Source of the DNA: Halomonas fontilapidosi
GTDB lineage: Bacteria > Pseudomonadota > Gammaproteobacteria > Pseudomonadales > Halomonadaceae
NCBI RefSeq assembly: GCF_014192285.1
Contig: NZ_JACHXQ010000004.1
Location: 124,001-188,000, forward strand
Length of the DNA: 64,000 nt
Direction of reading: 5' to 3'
In this document: piece by piece, positions 25,309-33,188 of the stretch
How the letters are laid out: every line of letters starts with the position of its first letter
Numbering within the stretch: the first letter of the stretch is position 1
Notes under the pieces: generated by a model
The model's database searches: none
The model's input: the letters and a program-made list of their open reading frames with translations, nothing else
Told to the model about the DNA's origin: nothing
Translations under genes and position numbers: made by a program

Positions 25309-26694
25309 TTAGTCGCCCCGAGGCAGCGTCGCCACGGCGCGCAGGCCGCCGGCAGGGGCCTCCTCCAGGCTGAGGGTGCCGCCATGACGTACAAGTAGGC
25401 GCTCGACGATGGAGAGCCCCAGGCCGGCACCGGCGCCGGGGCCGGCACGATGGAAGCGCTCGGTGACGCGCTCGCGCTCCGCGGCGGGAATCCCCGGGCC
25501 CTGGTCATCCACGCGCAGGCGCAGCCGGGTCGTGTCGGCGTCCAGGGTCACCGTCACCCGGCCGCCGTCCGGGGTGTAGCGCAGGGCGTTGCCGACCAGG
25601 TTCTGTACCAGGATGCCGAGGGCACCCGGTTCGGCTGCCAGTCGCCAGTCGCTCCCCTCGTCGGCGGCGAGGTCCAGTGCCTGGCCGCGTTCGACCGCCA
25701 GCGGCGAGAGCTCGGCCAGTGCCTCGCGTACTTCGACCAGCAGGTCGCTCGCGACGCGGGCGGTGGTCTCCTGCTCCTCTTCCTCGGGCTCCAGGCGAGC
25801 CAGGGTCAGCAATTGGGCGACCAGGCGGGTAGCCCGGGCCACCCCGTTGCGCAGCTCCCCCAGTGCCTCGCGACGGTCGGCGGGGTCCTCGGCTGCCAGG
25901 GCATTCTGGGCATGCAGGTCGAGCACCGCCAGTGGGGTGCGCAGCTCATGGGCGGCATCGGCGATGAAGCGTTTCTCGCGCACCCGCAGGCGGCGAATGC
26001 GCTCCAGTAGCCGGTTGAGGGCGCCGACGATGGTGTCCAGCTCGCGGGGCAGGGGGTGCATCACCAGCGGCCGCAGATTTTGCGGGTCGCGCTGGCGGAT
26101 CGCCGTGGCCAGCCGCGACAACGGCCGCAACCCCCGGCCGGTGGCCCACCACAGCAGCAGTGCCAGCAGCGGCAGGCCGATCAGGTCCGGTAGCAGGGTG
26201 CGCAGCGCCACGGCGCGGGTCAGCTCGCCACGCACATCATCCCGTTCGGCGACCATCACCCGCCGCGACGACTCCGGAAGGTCGAGGACATAGACCCGCC
26301 AGTCGTGGCCCGCCACTCGACTGCTGACATAGCCGGGGGCTGCATCGCTGAAGGGCTCCGCCGGCGCGCTGGCTGAGCGCAGCACCAGCTGTCCCCCCTC
26401 CCATAGCTGGAAGGCCAGCTTGCTCTCGTAGCGGTGGCCGGCGAGGCGCTTGTCCGACTGCTCGGCGCGCTGGAGGGCGCTCTCCAGGCTGGCCAGCAGC
26501 GCCTCGCGCTGCGCGACCGGCAGCGGCGCCTGGATCAGCCCCTCCAGCAGGCGGGCGCTCTGGGCCAGGCTGGCGTCATAGAGCTCCTCGATTTCGTGAG
26601 CGGCATAGCGGTAGCTGACCAGGCCGATGGCCAGCATGCTGATGCCGAACACCAGCAGCACCAGGCCCAGGGTACGGCGGCGGATGGAGGTCAC
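25309..26694 (-). CDS. Sensor histidine kinase, QseC/PmrB type
   Basis: 461 residues starting at GTG 26694, which overlaps the response-regulator stop (GTGA); the open frame upstream is inside that gene. Layout: membrane helix (about 8-27), periplasmic domain (about 30-165), second helix (about 166-185), HAMP-like linker, H box ADAAHELRTPL with phospho-acceptor His249, N box (LVGNALRYTPDGG), G1 (VDDQGPGIP) and G2 (GAGLGLSIV). The protein looks complete. It is the last gene of a seven-gene operon and should phosphorylate the regulator just upstream. The signal is unknown; the periplasmic domain lacks an obvious metal-binding Glu/Asp/His cluster. Confidence 0.9.
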   Translation of the reverse strand: MTSIRRRTLGLVLLVFGISMLAIGLVSYRYAAHEIEELYDASLAQSARLLEGLIQAPLPVAQREALLASLESALQRAEQSDKRLAGHRYESKLAFQLWEGGQLVLRSASAPAEPFSDAAPGYVSSRVAGHDWRVYVLDLPESSRRVMVAERDDVRGELTRAVALRTLLPDLIGLPLLALLLWWATGRGLRPLSRLATAIRQRDPQNLRPLVMHPLPRELDTIVGALNRLLERIRRLRVREKRFIADAAHELRTPLAVLDLHAQNALAAEDPADRREALGELRNGVARATRLVAQLLTLARLEPEEEEQETTARVASDLLVEVREALAELSPLAVERGQALDLAADEGSDWRLAAEPGALGILVQNLVGNALRYTPDGGRVTVTLDADTTRLRLRVDDQGPGIPAAERERVTERFHRAGPGAGAGLGLSIVERLLVRHGGTLSLEEAPAGGLRAVATLPRGD

Positions 26695-27371
26695 GCCTCG
26701 GCCTCCTGGGGCGCGCGGTCCATCACGTAGCCGATGCCGCGCACCGTGCGGATCAGGCCGGGGAACAGCTTGCGACGCAGGTGATGGACATGCACCTCGA
26801 TGGTGTTGCTCTCCACGTCTTCCTCCCAGCCGTAGACCAACCGGGTCAGTGTGTCGCGGGTGAAGATGCGCCCCGGGTGGCCCATGAACTCCTGGAGCAG
26901 GGTGAACTCGCGACGTGACAACGAGATCTTTTCGCCGCGGTAGCAGACGTCCCGGCTGGCGGGGTCGAGACGGATGCCGCGGCACTCCAGCAGCGGGCTG
27001 GCCTGGCCCTGGCTGCGACGCAACAGGGCGCGCAGGCGCGCCTTGAGTTCGGCGACCTCGAAGGGTTTGACCAGGTAGTCGTCGGCCCCGGCATCGAGGC
27101 CAGCGATGCGGTCGTCAACGGCGTCCCGCGCGGTCAGCACCAGCACCGGCACTCGGTTGCCGCCGCGCCGCACGGCCTCGAGTACCCGCATGCCGTCGAG
27201 TCCAGGCAGGCCCAGGTCGAGGAGCATTGCATCGAAGGGTTCATTGCCCTGCAGGGCGGCCAGTGCCTTGGCGCCATCGGCAAGGTGATCCACGGTGTAA
27301 TGCTCTGGCTTGAGGGCCAGGCGAATGCCCGACGCCAGGCTCGGGTCATCCTCGACCAGCAGGATGCGCAT
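26691..27371 (-). CDS. OmpR/PmrA-family response regulator (QseB type)
   Basis: 226 residues. The receiver domain has the acidic pocket EDD at 7-9, phospho-acceptor Asp52 (LLDLGLPGLDG) and Lys102 (VKPFEV). The C-terminal winged helix (about 130-220) ends with SNTIEVHVHHLRRKLFPGLIRTVRGIGYVM, typical of the QseB/PmrA branch, whose members bind CTTAAG-type direct repeats. Two such repeats occur in the window, one ahead of this operon (31794-31810) and one ahead of the small membrane protein (22765-22781). It lies 6 nt after the TPR gene and overlaps the kinase by 4 nt. Confidence 0.92.
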   Translation of the reverse strand: MRILLVEDDPSLASGIRLALKPEHYTVDHLADGAKALAALQGNEPFDAMLLDLGLPGLDGMRVLEAVRRGGNRVPVLVLTARDAVDDRIAGLDAGADDYLVKPFEVAELKARLRALLRRSQGQASPLLECRGIRLDPASRDVCYRGEKISLSRREFTLLQEFMGHPGRIFTRDTLTRLVYGWEEDVESNTIEVHVHHLRRKLFPGLIRTVRGIGYVMDRAPQEAEA

Positions 27372-27377
27372 CGCGTC

Positions 27378-28058
27378 TCACTTCTCCAGTTGTGACAGCA
27401 GGTGGCGAACTTCCTCGCGGCGTCCGGCATCGGCGAGCTCGCGGCCGGGCCGACGCGGCGCCTGCAGGGCCTTCTCCAGGGCCTGGCGCGCTTCAACGTC
27501 GCGGCCCTGCTGGTGCAGATAGTCGCCCCAGAAGTAGAGGCTGTCGAGTCCGTCGGGATTGATCGTGAGTGCGCGCTTGAGGTGCCATTCGGCCTTGTCG
27601 TCGTCACCGAAGCCGATCGGCCAACCCGGCACCTGATAGTAGAGCGCGCCCAGGCTGGTATAGGCGGAGCCGTTCAGCGCCAGCGGGTCCTGCGCCAGGG
27701 CGGCCTCCAGGTGATGGCGGGCCTGCTTGACCAGACCGAGCGCCCCCAGCCCGCCTTCGGCACCGGCCTGGGTAGAGCGCACGATACCGGCCCAGATATG
27801 CAGCTCGGCCGCATCGGGGTGGGCCTCGAGCAGCTGGTCGGCCTCGGTGGCCAGGTCGGCATAGGCGTCCGCCTGTTGCGTTGCGGGCAATTCATAGCGG
27901 ATTTCGGCCCAGCGCTGCTGCAGCCGACCTAGCGGTTCGGCAATCTCGGTTTCTAAGGCCAGTAGTTTGCTCGCCGGTAGCCAGACCAGAGCCGTGGTCA
28001 GCAGGACCGTGATCAGGTGGCCTCGTATGGCCGATTGTTTGCTGTCGTGTCGTGTCAT
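27378..28058 (-). CDS. Exported TPR-repeat protein
   Basis: 226 residues. The N terminus (ITVLLTTALVWLPASKLLAL, about 16-35) is a signal peptide or anchor. The rest is helical with recognisable tetratricopeptide units: ADAYADLATEADQLLEAHPDAAELHIWAGIV, ARHHLEAALAQDPLALNGSAYTSLGALYY and AEWHLKRALTINPDGLDSLYFWGDYLHQQGRDVEARQALEKAL (each described by its ends here). Such proteins usually scaffold other proteins in the periplasm. It lies 24 nt after the SDR gene and 6 nt before the response regulator, linking the enzyme genes to the signalling genes. A role in sensing or product handling is inference. Confidence 0.75.
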   Translation of the reverse strand: MTRHDSKQSAIRGHLITVLLTTALVWLPASKLLALETEIAEPLGRLQQRWAEIRYELPATQQADAYADLATEADQLLEAHPDAAELHIWAGIVRSTQAGAEGGLGALGLVKQARHHLEAALAQDPLALNGSAYTSLGALYYQVPGWPIGFGDDDKAEWHLKRALTINPDGLDSLYFWGDYLHQQGRDVEARQALEKALQAPRRPGRELADAGRREEVRHLLSQLEK

Positions 28059-28082
28059 GGCAAGACGCCTTGTGGCGGGGTA

Positions 28083-28940
28083 TCAGAGTGTATCGCCGGG
28101 GCCGACTTCGTCTGGCCTGGTGACAAAACGGCGGATGACGGGAAGCTGGCGCGCCAGGGCGTGGTCGACCACCCCCGGCAGCAGGGCGTTGAGGCGCACG
28201 AAGAGGCGCTCTGGGCCGCCCAGCTGGGCCTCGGGGCGGCCGCGCTCCACGGCGTGGCGCACCGCCTGGGCCACCTGGGCGGGGCTGTCCATGGCATTGC
28301 CCAGAGCGGCGTTCATGGCCTCCACCTCGGGGGCGTTCATGGCGGTGCGGGTGGCCCGGGGCGAGACGTGCAGCACCCGCACCCGGGTATCGGCGAGCTC
28401 CCGGCGCAGGGCCTGGCTGAAGCCACGCAGGGCGAACTTGGTGGCGCAGTAGCCGACTTGGCCGGGGTAGCCCAGCGTGCCGAAGGTCGAGCCCAGGTTG
28501 ATCACCCAGCCATGGCGCGCCGCCATCAGCTGGGGCAGCAGGGCACGCGTCAGCTGCAGGGTGGCGGTGAGGTTGAGGGCGACCAGTTGCTCGATTTCGG
28601 CATCGGAGCCCTCGGTGAACAGCGCGACCCGGTTCGCGCCGGCGGCGTTGATCAGCATGGTGCAGTTCGCCTGCCGAGCCGCAGCCACCAGATGCTGGCG
28701 CTCCTCGGCCTGGGTCAGGTCGGCGGGCAGCGCGATGATCCGGTCGGGATGGCGAGCCGCCGTGGCCTCGAGTGCCTCCACCCGGCGGCCGGAGATCAGC
28801 AGCTGCGCCCCGGCGGCGGCCAGTTCGTCCACCAGCGCCTGGCCGATGCCGCCGCTGGCGCCGGTGATCAGCACCCGCTGGGCGGGCCAGCCCCCTTCCG
28901 GCAGCCGCGGGCGTCGAGAAAAGCGCTCAGACCAGCGCAT
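28083..28940 (-). CDS. Short-chain dehydrogenase/reductase
   Basis: 285 residues from ATG 28940, which has GGGAG at good distance and overlaps the upstream gene by 14 nt. The cofactor motif TGASGGIG (about residue 28), LINAAGAN (NAG motif), the catalytic Ser in LGSTFG and YCATK (YxxxK) are all present, so the enzyme should be active. The N-terminal about 20 residues are basic and the C-terminal 60 residues resemble those of SDRs that reduce long-chain ketoacyl substrates. The likely role is a ketone/alcohol conversion on the product of the ligase and diiron genes upstream (inference). Confidence 0.85.
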   Translation of the reverse strand: MRWSERFSRRPRLPEGGWPAQRVLITGASGGIGQALVDELAAAGAQLLISGRRVEALEATAARHPDRIIALPADLTQAEERQHLVAAARQANCTMLINAAGANRVALFTEGSDAEIEQLVALNLTATLQLTRALLPQLMAARHGWVINLGSTFGTLGYPGQVGYCATKFALRGFSQALRRELADTRVRVLHVSPRATRTAMNAPEVEAMNAALGNAMDSPAQVAQAVRHAVERGRPEAQLGGPERLFVRLNALLPGVVDHALARQLPVIRRFVTRPDEVGPGDTL

Positions 28941-29619
28941 CGGAGAGCTCCCGGGTGGCGCTGCCACTGGCACAGCGCGCCTCGACGCCGCGGAACATGG
29001 CGCCGTAGAGGCGGTAGACCAGCCTGGCGGTATCGATCACCGCCGCCAGGTCGTCGGCCTCGAGGCGGTTCACCAGCCCCTCGAAGAAGGCCAGGTGGCC
29101 GATGTCCAGGCTGCCGTGGGAGGTCAGGTAGCGCACGGCGTCGTCGGGCAGCTCGAGGCTCGCCTGCAGCCGTTCGGCGGCCTGGGTGGCCAGCGCCGTG
29201 CTGGTGCCTTCCAGTACCTGGACCATGCCGAAGAAACCCACCGGGTGGCCGTGGGTGATCTCGTCGCGCACCGCGGCCACCATCAGCCGGGTGGCGGGGT
29301 CCGCTGGGCGCGCCACGGCCGCCTCGGCATCGCCACCGGCGGCACGGATGTCATCGAGGATCCACTGCTCGTGGCCGTGCTCTTCCTCGATGTACTCCAC
29401 CAGAGCGGCGCGCAGCCACTCCAGCCGGTCCGGCAGGCGGGCGCCGCAGGCCATCATCAGCGGCACCGTGAAGCGCACGTGGTGGTAGGCCTGGCCGAGG
29501 AAGGCGAGGTACTCGTCATGGCTCACCTCGCCAGCCAGGGCGCGGGTCAGCAGCGGGGTGGCGAGCAGCCAGTCGCGCTCGGTGCGGGTGGCGGTCTGCA
29601 GTTGCTGATAGGGGGTCAT
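28927..29619 (-). CDS. Heme-oxygenase-like diiron oxidase/oxygenase (TenA-like, iron-containing redox enzyme)
   Basis: 230 residues, all helical. Likely metal ligands match the HDO superfamily (UndA, CADD, BesC, SznF): Glu79/Glu80 with His81 or His83 in YIEEEHGHEQW, Glu137 in VLEGTS, and His168, Asp172 and His175 in HGSLDIGH, the HxxxDxxH motif. Annotated relatives are often called TenA or iron-containing redox enzyme. HDOs use O2 to hydroxylate, desaturate or cleave amines and fatty acids. The ATG overlaps the ligase stop by 4 nt. The substrate is probably an acyl or amino compound handled by the adjacent ligase (inference). Confidence 0.82.
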   Translation of the reverse strand: MTPYQQLQTATRTERDWLLATPLLTRALAGEVSHDEYLAFLGQAYHHVRFTVPLMMACGARLPDRLEWLRAALVEYIEEEHGHEQWILDDIRAAGGDAEAAVARPADPATRLMVAAVRDEITHGHPVGFFGMVQVLEGTSTALATQAAERLQASLELPDDAVRYLTSHGSLDIGHLAFFEGLVNRLEADDLAAVIDTARLVYRLYGAMFRGVEARCASGSATRELSDALV

Positions 29620-31091
29620 GGGCTCACTCCTTCTTGGATGTCAGGCCGGGGGCGGTACGTAGTGGCGCGCAGCCAGTCGCCATGGGCGGCGAGGATGGCG
29701 TCGCGGCGCAGTCGGCCGTTGGCCGTCAGTTGGTCGTTGTGGGAGGTGAAAGGAGCGCTGCGCCGCCATTCATGGACGCGGGCGTAGTCGGGCAGGACCG
29801 AATTGGCCGCGGCAATTTCCGCCGCCAGACGGCTGTCGTCGAGGTCGGGCGCGGCGGGCACGATCAGCGCCCGGTTATGGGGCAAGGCCTCGCCGAAGAC
29901 CAGAGCCTGGGCGATGGCGGGACGGGCGCAGAGCTCGCCTTCCACCCACTGGGGGTCGACGTTGCGGCCATAGGCAGTGATAAAGACCTCGCGACGGCGT
30001 CCCTTCAGCACGAGGGCCTCGCCGGTCCAGTGGCCCAGGTCGCCGGTGGCATGCCAGCCCGAGGCGGGCGCCGGCTCGCCGAGATAGCCGAGCTGGGTAG
30101 CGCCGCGCACCCATACTTCTCCGGCGCCATCGATGCGCACCTCGGTATGAGGCAGGGGACGGCCCACGCCACGGGCGGGCTCGCCGGGCCGGTTCAGGCA
30201 CACCACCGAGGCGCACTCCGAGAGCCCGTAGCCCTCGAAGACCGGCCAGTCATCCTCTCTGGCCTGATCGAGCAGCGCTGGCGCCAGCCGGGCGCCGCCT
30301 ACGGCAACGAAGCGCAGGCTCTCCGGGGCCTTGGGGCTCGCCGTCACCAGCGCCTGGAGCAGCTGGGGCACCAGGATCAGGCTGTGGGGCCGGAAGGCCT
30401 CGATGGCCGCCAGGGCCCGGTGGGGGTCGAAGCCGCTCGCCCCCTGCCAGCCCAGCTCGGCGACCGCGGGCAGGCAGGCGGTGGCGCCGAGCCACAGAGG
30501 TACGTAGAGGCCGCCGATGTTCTCGAGCAGGGTCGCCAGCGGCAGCATCGCCAGGTGCCGTTCGATACTGAGCGGTTCGACCACGGCGGCGATACCCTCG
30601 GCCACGGTGAGCGGGGCGGCGGCATCCAGGCAGACCCCCTTGGGGTTGCCGCTGGTGCCGGAGGTGAAGGTGATGCGGTTGGTGCCGGGGTGCAGGGCCG
30701 GGGGTGAGACGACGCGCCGGGTGGCGATGGCCGGGTCGGGCGTGGCGGAAAAGCCGAGCGCCTCGCCGCCGGGGCCGATCCAGGCATCCAGCCCGGCACT
30801 CGCCACCAGGTGACGACGCTGGACGCCGCTGAAGAAGGCGGGCACCGGCACCGCGACGCGTCTGTCACGCAGCAGGGCCAGGTCCCACAGTGCCCAGTCG
30901 ATGCCGTTATCCAGGGCGAGGGCGACCCGCTCCGTCCCGGCGGCGGCCAGGCGCCGCCGCCGGGCCTCGATCTCGGCCGGCAACTCGGCGAAGGTGACGC
31001 GGCGCTGGCCGTCGGCCAGTGCCGGTCGGTCGGGGCAATTGGCGGCGTGTCGGGCCAGCCGCGCGAGAAAGGCCTCAGGCGAGCCGGGCAT
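29616..31091 (-). CDS. AMP-dependent acyl-CoA synthetase/ligase
   Basis: 491 residues, somewhat short for the ANL family but complete. Core motifs: ITFTSGTSGNPKGVCL (P-loop, about 143-158), VFEGYGLSECASVV (A5), GWHATGDLGHW (A7 Asp) and KGRRREVFITAYGRNVDPQWVE (A8 hinge). The usual C-terminal catalytic Lys region is seen as LTANGRLRRDAI, where the Lys of the A10 motif is replaced by Arg (GRLRR), so the second half-reaction may be altered. The enzyme should adenylate a carboxylic acid, possibly a fatty acid. It overlaps both neighbours. Confidence 0.85.
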   Translation of the reverse strand: MPGSPEAFLARLARHAANCPDRPALADGQRRVTFAELPAEIEARRRRLAAAGTERVALALDNGIDWALWDLALLRDRRVAVPVPAFFSGVQRRHLVASAGLDAWIGPGGEALGFSATPDPAIATRRVVSPPALHPGTNRITFTSGTSGNPKGVCLDAAAPLTVAEGIAAVVEPLSIERHLAMLPLATLLENIGGLYVPLWLGATACLPAVAELGWQGASGFDPHRALAAIEAFRPHSLILVPQLLQALVTASPKAPESLRFVAVGGARLAPALLDQAREDDWPVFEGYGLSECASVVCLNRPGEPARGVGRPLPHTEVRIDGAGEVWVRGATQLGYLGEPAPASGWHATGDLGHWTGEALVLKGRRREVFITAYGRNVDPQWVEGELCARPAIAQALVFGEALPHNRALIVPAAPDLDDSRLAAEIAAANSVLPDYARVHEWRRSAPFTSHNDQLTANGRLRRDAILAAHGDWLRATTYRPRPDIQEGVSP

Positions 31092-31749
31092 CGGTCACCT
31101 CCGCAGGACGTGCCAGGGGCAGCAGGCCGCGGTCGACGAGCGCCCGGTAGGCTCGGCGCAGGTCGCCGGCCATCACCCAGGGGTGGCGGTCGTAGTAGCG
31201 CCCCCATTCGGCCTGTTCGGCCCCCAGGCGGACCGGGTCGGCAGGCATCAGCGGATGGAGGTCGAGGCCCAGTCGGCGGATGCCGTTGTTAACCTCGGGC
31301 GTGGCGGTGAACAGCAGCCAGGCGATGCCATCTTCCGCCAGCTGCTCCACCAGATGGAGATAGAGCGAGCGCTGCAGGCCAGGCCGCTGGCTCGCCAGGT
31401 TGCCGATCTCGGCGATCTTATCGCGGGATATCGTCCGGCCGAGGCGGCGCGAGAGAAAGGCCTCGGCGCTGTCGTCCAGATAGCGTTCCTGGAACAGCGC
31501 TCCGCTGGTGGCGGCGCGCAGGCCTACTGCCGCCACTGGGGTATCGGCCTGCCAGAGCCCGAACAGGCGCGGCAGGAAGTGGCCGATGCAGGCACCGTGC
31601 TCGGCAGCGAAGCGGTGGCATACGAGCTGTTCCAGACAGCGTCGCTCACGCCATTGGTAGGCTTCACGCCAGGCCAACGGTGGCGAACACAGCCCCATCG
31701 GCGGCTGCCGGCAAGGGGTAGGGGAGAGCAGGGGATCGGGGCATCGCAT
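31075..31749 (-). CDS. Thermostable-hemolysin-family protein (T_hemolysin)
   Basis: 224 residues from ATG 31749, supported by GGAG 12-9 nt upstream. The segments HFLPRLFGLWQADTPVAAVGLRAATSGALFQERYLD and IAEIGNLASQRPGLQRSLYLHLVEQL (described by ends) match the Vibrio delta-VPH thermostable hemolysin family, whose fold resembles GNAT acyltransferases and LuxI-type synthases; the pattern of a beta-rich centre with EIGNLA is GNAT-like. No signal peptide is present, so a secreted toxin is unlikely. As first gene of the operon, an acyl-transfer role is more plausible than hemolysis (inference). It overlaps the ligase by 17 nt. Confidence 0.75.
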   Translation of the reverse strand: MRCPDPLLSPTPCRQPPMGLCSPPLAWREAYQWRERRCLEQLVCHRFAAEHGACIGHFLPRLFGLWQADTPVAAVGLRAATSGALFQERYLDDSAEAFLSRRLGRTISRDKIAEIGNLASQRPGLQRSLYLHLVEQLAEDGIAWLLFTATPEVNNGIRRLGLDLHPLMPADPVRLGAEQAEWGRYYDRHPWVMAGDLRRAYRALVDRGLLPLARPAEVTDARLA

Positions 31750-31793
31750 CGGGGCGTCTCCATGACGTTTCCCCGATACTGTGGCCCCGGCAG

Positions 31794-31810
31794 CTTAACG
31801 CCCGCTTAAG
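31794..31810 (-). promoter_or_regulatory. PmrA-like box ahead of the seven-gene operon
   Basis: CTTAAC at 31794-31799, five bases, then CTTAAG at 31805-31810: the 6-5-6 direct repeat of PmrA/QseB sites with 11 of 12 consensus bases. On the minus strand a -10-like CAGTAT follows 12 nt further on (31781-31776). It lies 45 nt before the first start codon, so the operon may be autoregulated by its own response regulator. Confidence 0.55.
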
Positions 31811-31967
31811 CGTGGGGCAGACGACTCGATCTCGCGGGTCAGGCGTCGATGCAGGCCCGCCCAACGCATGCTCTGCTTTCTCGCCGGGCGGCGGCTAGAC
31901 ACGGCACATGCCCGCCTCGGGGCGGGTTGAGCGCTCATTGAGGGGAGCCTGCCGCCCCGGCGATGCA

Positions 31968-32312
31968 TCAGCGGAAAGCGATACGCGTACCGCTGGCCAG
32001 CATTTCGTCGGGCGTGAGGGCGTGCCCCGGCACACCGATCATCTCGTCGCCGCACTGATCGCCCCAGGTCAGCACGCCGTGGGTCAGGCCAATGCCGCCG
32101 AGCAGGTCGCGGATCTCGCCGGTGCCGAGGAAGGTGCGGGTCTTGCCCTTGTTGTCGGACAGCTCCGAGACATCGTTGGCATGGTGGAAGCGCACCGTGT
32201 AGATACCGTCCATCGATTCGACCTCGACGATCGGCGTGAGGCCATGGTCGATGGCGTTGGCGATCTCTTTCAGGGTGACGTGATCACCCAGTTGATAGGC
32301 CGGGATGGACAT
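31968..32312 (-). CDS. DUF6482-like conserved protein
   Basis: 114 residues, no signal peptide or membrane segment. The region IVEVESMDGIYTVRFHHANDVSELSDNKGKTRTFLGTGEIRDLLGGIG (described by ends) has the strand pattern of the small DUF6482-type proteins common in Halomonas and Pseudomonas; function unknown. AGGTTGC precedes the ATG on the minus strand. A GC hairpin without T-tract (31911-31926) lies 40 nt beyond the stop. The family call is from memory and moderate. Confidence 0.6.
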   Translation of the reverse strand: MSIPAYQLGDHVTLKEIANAIDHGLTPIVEVESMDGIYTVRFHHANDVSELSDNKGKTRTFLGTGEIRDLLGGIGLTHGVLTWGDQCGDEMIGVPGHALTPDEMLASGTRIAFR

Positions 32313-32554
32313 GGAGCAACCTCATTGGCATTTTTGAATGTATAACTAGTGTAGAAGTTTTTGCCCCTGAATCAAGCATCCCTTGATGGGGTTGGTTGCC
32401 GGTGGTCGAATGGCTTATACATTATTTGTATATTCCTTATATAGCAGGCGGCGGACGACGGCGCCGAGGGGATGCACGACGGGGTGGAAAAGCCCGCCGG
32501 TCGCCCTCACCTCCACGGTATCTTGTCCATTCACTTCAGCGAGAAGGAGCTTTC

Positions 32555-33088
32555 ATGAGCTTTCAGGGAGAACAGTACCCAGGCGTTCAGACACCTACCG
32601 TCGATAGCGAGGGCTTTCGACTCAATCACACCATGCTGAGGATCAAGGACCCGGAGAAGGCGCTGGCCTTCTATACCCGCGTCTTCGGCATGCAGGTGCT
32701 GCGTCGGCTCGACTTCGAAGAGATGCAGTTCTCGCTCTACTTCCTGGCCCGGCCGGAAGCCGGTGAGCGCGTCCCCGAAGAGACCGCTGAACGCACCGCC
32801 TGGACCTTCAGCCAGCGCGGCGTGCTCGAACTGACCCACAACTGGGGCACCGAGGATCAGCAGGATTTCGCCTACCACGATGGCAATGCCGAACCCCAGG
32901 GCTTTGGCCACATCTGCTTCAGCGTACCCGATCTCGAGGCCGCCCAGGCCTGGTTCGATGCCAACGACGTGACTTTCGTCAAGCGCGGCGATCAGGGCAA
33001 GATGAAGGACGTCGTCTTCGTCAAGGACGCCGACGGCTACTGGATCGAGGTCGTGCAGGCCGACCGCATGAAGGGCAAGGGGGACTGA
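32555..33088 (+). CDS. gloA: Lactoylglutathione lyase (glyoxalase I)
   Basis: 177 residues from ATG 32555 (GAAGGAG upstream); the open frame reaches further 5' without support. The enzyme converts the methylglyoxal-glutathione hemithioacetal to S-lactoylglutathione. Metal ligands of the two betaalphabetabetabeta modules are present: His25 (LNHTMLRI), Glu in LELTHN, His in GFGHICF and Glu in YWIEVV. The longer form resembles the Zn-type P. putida and eukaryotic enzymes rather than the 135-residue Ni-type E. coli enzyme. The 242-bp upstream spacer is AT-rich and probably holds the promoter. Confidence 0.93.
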   Translation: MSFQGEQYPGVQTPTVDSEGFRLNHTMLRIKDPEKALAFYTRVFGMQVLRRLDFEEMQFSLYFLARPEAGERVPEETAERTAWTFSQRGVLELTHNWGTEDQQDFAYHDGNAEPQGFGHICFSVPDLEAAQAWFDANDVTFVKRGDQGKMKDVVFVKDADGYWIEVVQADRMKGKGD

Positions 33089-33188
33089 TTCTCGCCTCGG
33101 GCACGACATAGCGTTTTTGCCATACACGCTATCGGGCGATAAGGTCTGCGCCGTGTTTGTTCATGGCATGACCTGCCAAGGAGACCCG

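Noticed and set aside
31795..32055. 86-codon minus-strand ORF over the operon promoter
   Set aside because: Arg-rich, no ribosome site, overlaps the end of the DUF6482-like gene and the PmrA-like box.
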